From Lasiosphaeria ovina (lineage: Eukaryota; Ascomycota; Sordariomycetes; Sordariales; Lasiosphaeriaceae): a stretch of DNA of 64,000 bases. Under the pieces are notes generated by a model. That model worked only from the letters and a program-made list of their open reading frames with translations, did not search any database and was not told where the DNA came from. The position numbers and the translations under genes were made by a program. The DNA is taken from positions 992,001-1,056,000 of the forward strand of contig JAULSN010000006.1 in the NCBI GenBank assembly GCA_033439765.1, written 5' to 3'. Shown one piece after another: positions 55,823-64,000 of the stretch (positions within the stretch are counted from its first letter, which is position 1; the number at the start of each line of letters is the position of its first letter).

Positions 55823-57188
55823 ATGTCTGAGCATTGGGGCTCTAAGCAGTTGGGCTGGGCCGACTGGGGCTGGGGCGACGTTCCCGGCGATACTGATCAA
55901 TCTGGTCATGTCCCGACGGTAATGGAAGTAAGTTGAAGATTTTTCAATTACTGTGCTGAGTAGTAGCTAACTTTGAATTCTTTTAGTCTCCCGAGGGCTC
56001 CGTAGATGGTGAAACTATCTACTATATTGAGTCTATCGCACCCGATACTCCGACTGTCGTGGGCGTGATCATCCGGGACTCAGATCCGGAGGTTAAGACT
56101 GGTGAATCCCAGACCAATGACTCGGACGCGTCTTGGACTACCGCTGTCGAGGTCGAAGCCGAGAACCATAGTACCGATATGAGTTAAAACGATAATTTCA
56201 TTCCGATAGAGTTACTAACATACAATACAGACGCCTACCAACATGGACGGTGAAACCCAGACTAAAGCTGCTGCTCCCGATGACCAGGCTTCTGTGAAGT
56301 CGACCGCCGACACCGAGAATCCCGAGAATACCGACGAAAATGACGACGTAAGTAACTTGAACTTCTTTCCAATCTTTTCACGGCAGAGTGACTGACGATT
56401 TATAGGCGGAGTCGATTATAGAGATTGACCCCCTTACCACGGCGTTTGCGGCATTGGACGACCAGCGCTTCACCACGAAGCCGGTACGCGTCTACCTTCA
56501 TATCAACGGCAAGCCTCTCAGTTCCCCGGGCAATCGGACTTCGGTTCGCTACGACGATCCCGGTGATTTGAGTCTCGATCACATCATGACGGTCTCTGCC
56601 TCTCCTTATGATTATGCCTGTATCAAAATCGCCCACTTCGCATCCTACAAGGACTTCGAGTGCGACTCCGTGGGACAGAGCATCATCTACGTCAAGGATG
56701 TCGTCGAGTACAAGATCACGGAACACAACTCAGCACAGGACGTCAGGGACCATTTGCATAGCAACTTCGGTGCCAAACCGACCAATCCAGCGTACAAGCT
56801 ATCTGTCGTGGCTCTCACTATATCGAAGGTTTGGATTGACATCCCGAGGCCTGCACTCAAAGCGCTGCGCCGCGTTAAGGATGTTCTTTTCAACCAGCTC
56901 GACGCGCTCAAGAACATGAAGTACGACGACGCAGGCAAGGCCAAGCTTGTCTTGTCTTTTCCGCAAGAAGAAGATGACATACGCTACAATCTCATTAGCG
57001 CGTTGCTGGGTCGTGAAGCCAATCTGAGAAAGGGAGGCGTCAACTACCCCAACCCTCTGGACTTCTGGTTCCAAGAAGAGAACGGTGGACGCAGAGAGAC
57101 GCTCTTCCCTTCGCACGTGGGTCACAAGGACGATTTTCCAAAGCTCGCCACAAGCATGAAGGTGTCTCGGTACCTGACGCACGACTAG
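55823..57188 (+). CDS. accessory-region protein, first part of a gene split by in-frame TAG codons
   Basis: Four exon-like blocks are visible: 55823-55927 (MSEHWGSKQLGWADWGWGD), 55987 to about 56181 (SPEGSVDGETIYYIESIAP), 56231-56347 and 56406-57188. Introns one and three are clean (gtaagt...ttttag; gtaagt...ttatag). Between blocks two and three the donor is unclear: the only GT choices (56171 and 56183) leave the wrong phase for the acceptor at 56230, and unspliced reading ends at TAA (56185). Block four encodes a folded-looking domain (KPVRVYLHINGKPLSS; RRVKDVLFNQLDALKNMKYD; FPQEEDDIRYNLISALLGRE). I suspect the N-terminal part of a fungal SF1 (UPF1-like) helicase, with low confidence. It ends at TAG 57186-57188, and the same frame continues beyond. 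Confidence 0.5.
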
Positions 57189-57203
57189 CAGCTCGTTCAC
57201 TAG

Positions 57204-57809
57204 ATGGTTGGCTCAACCTATAACGAGACACTGCAAGTCGACGAGTACTCGGAACTGCGCACAACAGAACTCGATACATATCTCATGCAATTCCCATATG
57301 CAGACGAGCGCCAGTTCCTCATGTTCATCAAGACGGACGAGAAGCATCCTGGCCTCCCCCGAGCTGGAAAGAGCTGCCGTGTCAGCATTGCCGGCGCCAA
57401 GGTCATCGCATTGATGGGGCCGGATGAGATCATTAACAACATCATCAAGCTCATCGAACAAGCGAGGGACGAGGGTGACCCCGTCGGTGCTGCAATTCGA
57501 TTGGTTTCCCCGTACTTCAAAGAGGGACTCTCTCAGGATCTTGCCACAAAGTTCACTTCCACGACTGAAGAGGATGAAGCAGATGTGGACGACGAGTATG
57601 ATTGGCAGGTCCGCGTTCGAAAGGAACTCGAGAAGTTGTCGAAGGAGAATGAGCTTCAGCCTCCCTTACCAGTCGACGAGGTAACACCGGCTGAGGACAT
57701 GGAGACAGGTCCAGATGATGTCAATGTCACCTTCATCGCACACAGGCGGGACATTTCGGCACCGGTGTTCGGACATGACGAGTGGCATGAAGGGAAAGTC
57801 TCAAGTTGA
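57204..57809 (+). CDS. continuation frame after the TAG codons; second part of the split gene
   Basis: This 201-codon frame is in the same phase as the preceding block. Only TAG-CAG-CTC-GTT-CAC-TAG lies between them, so both stops could be CAG codons changed by C-to-T. It encodes ELRTTELDTYLMQFPYADER, FLMFIKTDEKHPGLPRAGKSC and RVSIAGAKVIALMG, like the barrel region that precedes the motor of SF1 helicases, then an acidic tail (EEDEADVDDEYDW) and a stop; no helicase motor motifs follow. A 42-nt intron (57162 gtgtct to 57203 tag, with a cctgac branch-like site) would also remove both stops and keep the frame. Separate gene, spliced gene and pseudogene all remain possible. Confidence 0.45.
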   Translation: MVGSTYNETLQVDEYSELRTTELDTYLMQFPYADERQFLMFIKTDEKHPGLPRAGKSCRVSIAGAKVIALMGPDEIINNIIKLIEQARDEGDPVGAAIRLVSPYFKEGLSQDLATKFTSTTEEDEADVDDEYDWQVRVRKELEKLSKENELQPPLPVDEVTPAEDMETGPDDVNVTFIAHRRDISAPVFGHDEWHEGKVSS

Positions 57810-58708
<899 letters not shown>

Positions 58709-59485
58709 TTACTCCAAGCTCCCCGCCAGCGCCACACAGCTAAACCGCAAATCCGCACCCTCGCGCTCGAGGAACTTGAGCGGGCCGAGCGCGAGCGCCT
58801 TCTCGCTCAGAACGTCCTCGTCTTTGTCCAGCGGGCCGCGGTTAATAGGACCCTTGCGCCGTCCATCAAGCTCCCACAGCTCGCCTCCTCCCTTGGTATC
58901 CGTCTTGACAAAGCAGACGTAGTGCAGATCGACATCGTCCTGGGCGGCAGGTGCGGGCGTGTCGCCCTGCGTGGCGGCGCTGCGGTGGGCGGCGGCGAGC
59001 TCGGAGCTGGCCTCGAGCAGGCGCGCGCGCGCGTCGGGCGCGAGCGGCTCGGCGGCGGCCAGCAGGCGGCTGAGCGTCGAATCCCGTTCCACAAACCCCC
59101 GCGCCGGCCCGTTGGCCGCCGCGTGCAGCAGCCCCATGACGCCGCACGCGTTGCGGATCGTCTGCCGGAACCACAGCACCGGCTCGTCCGGGCCGGAGCC
59201 GGCGTAGGGTTGCGTCAGGGCGTCCTCGGCCAGGCGGTGCGACTCGTAGGTGGCTGATATGGGGAACACGAGGAGCAGGGCGAGCGCGGGCCGCGGCACG
59301 AATGCGAGCAGCTCCGGCTCTGTCAGGCTGTACACGTCGTGCACGGCCAGCGCCGGCGACAGGCCCAGCGTGCGCAGCAGCGTCGTCATCAGCTCCGGGT
59401 TCGCCTCGAGCGGGATGAACGACGGCGCGTCGGCTGCGGGGTCCGGGCCGGGGCCGCCGCTGCCGGGCTGTGTGGTTGACGCCAT
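58709..59485 (-). CDS. YUH1: ubiquitin C-terminal hydrolase (peptidase C12, Yuh1/UCHL3 type)
   Basis: UCH enzymes cleave small adducts from the C-terminus of ubiquitin or Nedd8/Rub1. A single exon of 258 codons starts at the ATG at 59485. All four catalytic residues are in place and order: Gln108 and Cys114 in WFRQTIRNACGVMGLLHAA, His188 in DVDLHYVCFVK and Asp207 in ELWELDGRRKGPI. The N-terminus begins with a Gly/Pro-rich stretch, then FIPLEANPELMTTLLRTLGL as in the family. The crossover loop (about 150-180) is Ala-rich (SSELAAAHRSAATQGDTPAPA). The length is slightly above the usual 230-240 because of the N-terminal tail. Confidence 0.95.
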   Translation of the reverse strand: MASTTQPGSGGPGPDPAADAPSFIPLEANPELMTTLLRTLGLSPALAVHDVYSLTEPELLAFVPRPALALLLVFPISATYESHRLAEDALTQPYAGSGPDEPVLWFRQTIRNACGVMGLLHAAANGPARGFVERDSTLSRLLAAAEPLAPDARARLLEASSELAAAHRSAATQGDTPAPAAQDDVDLHYVCFVKTDTKGGGELWELDGRRKGPINRGPLDKDEDVLSEKALALGPLKFLEREGADLRFSCVALAGSLE

Positions 59486-60303
59486 GGATGATGACTTTGT
59501 GTTTTGTGTGTATGTCTGGGCGTTGAATTTGGATATTGATTTCTGCTGTTGCCGGGGTTCGTCGAGCCGGTTGGTTGGTTGGTTGGTTGGTGCCGGGCTA
59601 GGATCTGGCAGGTTGGACGATCAAAGATGGGCGATTGAGTCGGAGCTCTGAAGCAGGTGGGGTTGCGGTGATGTAGCTGCTGAAAACGGTACAAAGGCTC
59701 AAATCTCCTTATTTTTCTTTTTTTCACTTGGTTATACGCGTGGAACCAACTTCGCGGCTGTCAAGACTCGATAGAGAGTGTGTGCAAGTCTCCGAATCTG
59801 CGCCAGAAAGGTCGAGTTTCATGTGACGACGGGCGAGGTCGAGAAAAAGGCGTCACACGCGGCAGGTGCCTGGCACTGGGCGTGCAGCGGGGCTTCTGAG
59901 GCTGCCCGGGCTGTAAGGCTGAGCGAGAAGCTATGACCTCATCCGGCAGGAACGCATTGGTGGGGTGGCACAGGGGGGGTATTACATACAGGTACGGTAC
60001 ATAGGTATGGCCGTAACTTACCTTTCCGTCTGAATAATTACACCAGGCAAAGTCCATTCATGGGAAATCTTCAAATTCACGAGTGTCCAAGGTAGACGAT
60101 ATACGTAGTTATGGGAGTTTATAAAGCAAATACGGAATATGTATCCCAAACCCCAGCCAACCCACCCACTCCATATATGTCGAGTATATTCTACTATATA
60201 CTTTGATCCTGTTCATACAAATGACCTGACCGTATCTTTACAGTTCCCGACGTGGGGGTATGGTATACAGATCGCTACCGCGGCGCACTCATGCCGCGGG
60301 CAG
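59486..60303. other. UCH promoter and SUV3 3' region
   Basis: Both flanking genes are on the minus strand. A GGTT repeat (ggttggttggttggttggtt, 59570-59590) lies in the UCH upstream region. The right half is AT-rich and is the SUV3 3' end. No gene. Confidence 0.5.
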
Positions 60304-62815
60304 TTACGCGGGGACGGCCTTTTTGCGGGGTCCGTCATCCCTGGGCACTACGCTGTCGACCTCGGCCTCGAAGGCGCTAGCCTCTGCTTCGCCCTCAAAC
60401 AGGGGCACCTCTATGCCTTCTAGCACGTCGTCGATCTCTTCTTCGCTCATGAACATGGATTCCCTCTTCTGCTGCATCTTTGTGTAGTGTTTCACCATCT
60501 TCCGCCGCTGGGCGAGGGAATTGAACCTCCAGTGAAGCCCCTCGAGCGCTTCGTTGATCTTCGCCTCGACCAGCGACTTGACGTGAAATGCGAGATGCTG
60601 GCTGGTAAATATCCCCCTGAACCGATACGACAGCCACAGATAGAGCGTGATGTCCTTGTGGAGGCCCTCCAGTTGCGTCAGGTTCGGAGTCCTGGTCGGC
60701 AGGAGCGCGTCTAGATCGATCTCGGGAATATCCAGCAAGTGCCCGCCCTTCAGTTCGGCCACGCACCTCGCAAACGCCTTGAGGGTTCTGACCTGACTAG
60801 GCGTCCGCAACTCGCAAGGCGCGCTCAAGAAGATACAGCGGTCCTGCATCGTCAGGTCGAATTCGTGAATGAAATCAGCAATCGCGACCGTGTCTTTGAG
60901 CTGGCATATTTCAAACAGCTCGGAAACCCTCGACAACTCCCGGAGCCGCGTCAGGATAAAGCTCAGGGGCGTCTTGGGAGAAAATGTCGCGGCAAACTTC
61001 TCAATCAAGAAGGATGGAGGCATGATGCCTGCCCTTTTCAGGGGCTTGGCAGTCGATTTGAAGGCCTCCTGTATGGCAGGAAGCTCCTCCTCGAGCAGTG
61101 ACGTGACGTAGCCGATTGATTTGATATGGTCCGGCGGCGACTGGGCCACCACTACGACGGGGCCGGCATCTCCGTTGGTCTGGGTTGCTGCCGCCTTCGA
61201 TTTTGCTTTTTCCGCGTCTGCGATTTCTCCTCTGGCCGTCTTGTAGCGGCCAGCGCGACCGCCAATCTGCTTGATCTCAGAGACGGTCAGGCTCCGGTGT
61301 CCCATGCCGTCAAACTTGGATGCCGCTTCGAAGACGACGCGCTTGATCTCGAGGTTCAAGCCCATACCGATGGCGTCGCTAGCCACCAGGTAGTTGTAGC
61401 TGTTGTTCGGGTCGTTGAACAGGGCTGCCTGCTGGGCTCTCGTCTCGGGCGGCAGCGAGCCGTAAACGATGGCGCATCGATGGCCCGTCTTTTGCTCAAT
61501 CGACTGCTTCAGGGCGTGGATGTTAACCCGAGAAAAAGACACGACAGCGTCGCCCTTTTCGAGATTTCTGAAGTCGCCGCGCAAGCTTCTCCCCATGGTC
61601 TTTAGGGGGTTTAACCGCTCGTAGTGGTGTACGATGCACTTGTCGCCGGTCCTGGCGCACAGTTCTTGGATGAGGTCGACGGCGCGCTCCTCCCCGCACA
61701 GATGCAGCTCCTTGGCCTGCAAGCCGAGGAAGGCCTGCGTCCATGCCCAGCCCCGATAATCGTCGGCTATCATCTGGATCTCGTCGATGACGGCCACGTC
61801 GACAACTCTGTTGAGCGGCGACATCTCGACGGTGCAGCTCACAAAATAGTCGTCGACATTCTCGGGTATCCTCTGCTCCTCGCCCGTGACTAGGGCGCAG
61901 GGCTTGCCTTTGGCGTTGAAACGCGAGTAGATCTCGTGGGCCAACAGCCGCAGGGGGCCGGCGTAGACGCCTGTCTTGGCCGCCTCGAGGGCCTTGAGAG
62001 CATTGTACGTCTTGCCCGAGTTTGTTGGGCCGACGTGGAGGTGGATGGTACGCTGCAGCATGCGGGAGGCGGGGAACCACTCGTAGGGGAAGCGCATGTC
62101 GGCGATTTCGGTGTGCTTCTCGACGAGGGCCTTGGGGAAGGCGGAGCGCAGCAGGAAGGTTTGGAAAGAATGCTTGAGCTCCGTGGTCATGCCGGGGGCG
62201 TCGTACTTGATGAAGGCGTAGCGTAGGTTCCAGAAGAGGGGATTCTCGTGGCGGCCCGTCACGCCGCGTTCGATGGCCAAGGCAAATGACTTGTTGATGG
62301 CGGCCCGGAACAGGCTCGCCTCGGCTTTTAACTGCTGTACGCTTGTGACACCAAAGGACGCGAGCTGGATGCCATTGCCACCCGTTTGCTGGGCAGTTTC
62401 GAGAATCGAGGTGAGGCGGGACAGGACGAAGGCTTGGAGCAGCTCGTAGTTTCGCTTGCTGGACGGTTTGGGCTGCCGGTTGCGGCGCGGAGTTTCCTTA
62501 TCATTGTCGAGCTCTTCACGTAGGGACCCGAATTCCCCTCTCCCCTGCGAGCGAGCGAGCGAGCGAGACACAAAGTTAGCGCCAACAGTACATTACAGTA
62601 CAGTACACACCGCAACCGCCGGGGAGGCCCTTTGTCACGCAGAGGCCGAGGTGGTTACGCACTCTTCCAACATTGCGTGCCGACGACACGGCTGGTGCTC
62701 GGGCTGTTATTGTCGTTGTCGTTGACCTGAAGCAGCGACTGACGCGACTGATGCCGACGGCCCTCGGCAGGCGGCAGGCGCCAATTGCCGCCGCCCTCCT
62801 AAACAACAATTTCAT
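60304..62815 (-). CDS. SUV3: mitochondrial ATP-dependent RNA helicase Suv3
   Basis: Suv3 unwinds RNA for the mitochondrial degradosome. Two exons: 62663-62815 (51 codons) and 60304-62544, giving 797 aa. The first exon encodes an Arg/Ala-rich mitochondrial presequence (MKLLFRRAAAIGACRLPRAV; SRVSRCFRSTTTT). The helicase core has Walker A GPTNSGKT (about 223-230), GPLRLLAHEIYSRF, motif II DEIQ (about 305-308), YGSLPPETR, VASDAIGMGLN and motif VI QIGGRAGR, all typical of the Suv3 family. The C-terminal region has the LxxLxxLxR-like PKTPLSFILTRLRELSRV and a short acidic tail. The intron (62545-62662) starts gtgcgt; its acceptor tract is a GCTC/GAGC tetranucleotide repeat ending gcag. Start: ATG at 62815. 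Confidence 0.95.
62547..62568. repeat. GAGC tetranucleotide repeat at the SUV3 3' splice site
   Basis: Plus-strand gcgagcgagcgagcgagcga; on the coding strand this is a GCTC repeat that directly abuts the acceptor gcag and serves as the pyrimidine tract. Confidence 0.9.
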
Positions 62816-63084
62816 GTCGCTATCGGGGGGTTTTCCGACCTCATGCTGGTCCCTTGGCCGCCGTGGATCGAAATGGGTTTGCCGATTGGGGGTTGTCGTG
62901 TCGCAGCCCAAGGTAGGTTGGTAGGTTTTCGTTTCCCGCTCGCGCCGTGATTTGGTGGACTTTGAACGCCTGGTAAAATCTTTTTTTCTTTTTTCAAGGA
63001 TGTCTCTTCGGACTATAGGCAACGTCTATTCGGACTATAGGTACAAAGGCGCTTAGGCCGCTCCTAAGAAAAATCCACTTTTTA
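62816..63084. promoter_or_regulatory. SUV3 promoter region
   Basis: Upstream region of SUV3 (minus strand), which runs directly into repeat DNA. The second copy of the dispersed repeat lies here, about 180 bases from the SUV3 start codon. Confidence 0.5.
62997..63041 (+). repeat. dispersed repeat copy 2 (ctcttcggactatagg element)
   Basis: aggatgtctcttcggactat followed by aggcaacgtctattcgg and actatagg. It matches 54371-54410 in order and spacing, with the same two tandem TTCGGACTATAG halves. Copy 1 has G where this copy has A in both ct(g/a)tag positions. Confidence 0.7.
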
Positions 63085-64000
63085 TATTAAAAATTTAGAC
63101 TTTTCCTAAGACGAAGCCAGCGTATCTAAACTTTAGATCAATTAGCTATATCTACCGCGTTATATTATAATTAAATATACTATATCATTAATATATTACG
63201 AATCCCGTCACATACTGGGCAAGCTGCACCAGCGGGAGGTCCCGCCCTGCGGGGCCTACCGGCCAATCAGCTTACGCTCAGTAAGGGAGGCAGGTGCCCG
63301 GTCATTTCTGCTCGCCCAGCACCGGGCAGAGAGAATGCACTGAGCAATAAGGGCTGGACTGCTATTAGCTCAGGATTCTGGATATATACGATGACCGTAG
63401 CCACGGTCTTAGACAGAGCTTGCTTGGTTCCTTAAGTAAGTAATACATATTCACTATACTTATACACTTTGAGTGGCAAACTTAGTTTAACTATATTACC
63501 CGTGTAATAGGAGCTTGCCTTTTATTCATTCTTCATAACTACCTACCCATCAGACCCGTTATGCTACTACATGATATAGACCTTGACCTATATAGTCGAG
63601 CGGTGTAAGAAATAAAGAAAAAGCAAGGCTAAGAAGAAAATCCAAAACTGCTAAATAACTGTTAAAACCGTTACGGCCGTTATAGCTTATTCTCTTTAAG
63701 CTTATAACTATAAACCTTAAATATTTTTATAAGCTTTTTAGAATAATTATATAATATTACTAAGGTAACTTAGTATAAAGAAAACCTTAACCTTAACCTT
63801 ATTTTTATCCTCGGTTATATATATAATAAACCTTATTTTATCTTTAGCTATATATAATAAACTACGTTAAAAGGATACGTAAATAAAATATACTTTTCCG
63901 TATAACCGAATGACCTTAAGGAGTTATGGCCAGTTAGCCTCTAGGGTTAAGAAGTAGAAGACCAGGGTTATAGTATATATATAGGGAGCTTTCCTCCCTC
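63085..64000. mobile_element. AT-rich, RIP-like repeat DNA with LTR-like GC island
   Basis: Most of this kilobase is AT-rich and full of TA dinucleotides (ttatattataattaaatata; ttatatatataataaacc), far from the base use of the genes, as in RIP-mutated transposons. Inside it, about 63203-63350 is GC-rich: cccgtcacatactgggcaag, then hairpin-forming gaggtcccgccctgcggggcc, ccaatcagctta and a TATA-like gatatatacgatga at about 63380. This order resembles LTRs of Copia-type elements I know from Sordariomycetes. No open frame or integrase/RT motif is present. The element may continue beyond the window edge. Confidence 0.5.

Overview
The window is nuclear DNA of a filamentous ascomycete, most likely a Sordariomycete of the Sordariales/Chaetomiaceae type. 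Genes are GC-rich and broken by short introns (about 50-130 nt) with GT..AG borders and CTAAC/CTGAC-like branch sites. Genes lie on both strands without operons. A HET-domain gene, a DUF6594-like membrane protein and AT-rich, RIP-like transposon remains point the same way. I found about 20 protein genes. Splice structures were worked out by eye from reading frame, splice-site motifs and expected protein length, so every boundary is a prediction.

Left part (1-22 kb): a fungal-specific basic/Ser-rich protein; ALG5 (dolichyl-phosphate glucosyltransferase); ERG1 (squalene epoxidase); a large PPR/TPR-like protein; a DUF6594-like gene that only appears when four short exons are joined; an MME1-type mitochondrial carrier; IMP2 (inner-membrane peptidase); and SUI2 (eIF2-alpha, five exons).

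Middle (22-49 kb): NTE1 (lysophospholipase), divergent from SUI2; a small one-TM protein with a GYD repeat; a group II PLP decarboxylase, divergent from an Ist2/anoctamin-type membrane protein; a large disordered protein with an SH3-like tail; a flavocytochrome b2-type 2-hydroxyacid dehydrogenase ending in AKL (a peroxisomal signal); a Pro/His-rich protein; a G-patch protein; and a membrane-anchored short-chain dehydrogenase.

Right part (49-64 kb): a three-exon HET gene; a Nyv1/VAMP7-type R-SNARE; an accessory, repeat-bearing stretch (53.8-57.8 kb) with a gene interrupted by two in-frame TAG codons; a ubiquitin C-terminal hydrolase; and SUV3 (mitochondrial RNA helicase). The last kilobase is AT-rich repeat DNA with an LTR-like GC island. 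A repeat at 54.37 kb recurs at 63.0 kb and brackets this segment.

Most genes are housekeeping: sterol, glycan and lipid metabolism, mitochondrial import, transport and RNA decay, translation initiation, and membrane fusion. The less ordinary signals are the hidden DUF6594-like gene, the TAG-split gene, the b2 enzyme with a PTS1 in place of a mitochondrial presequence, a 10-bp palindrome present four times, and the strong tendency of simple repeats to sit inside introns.
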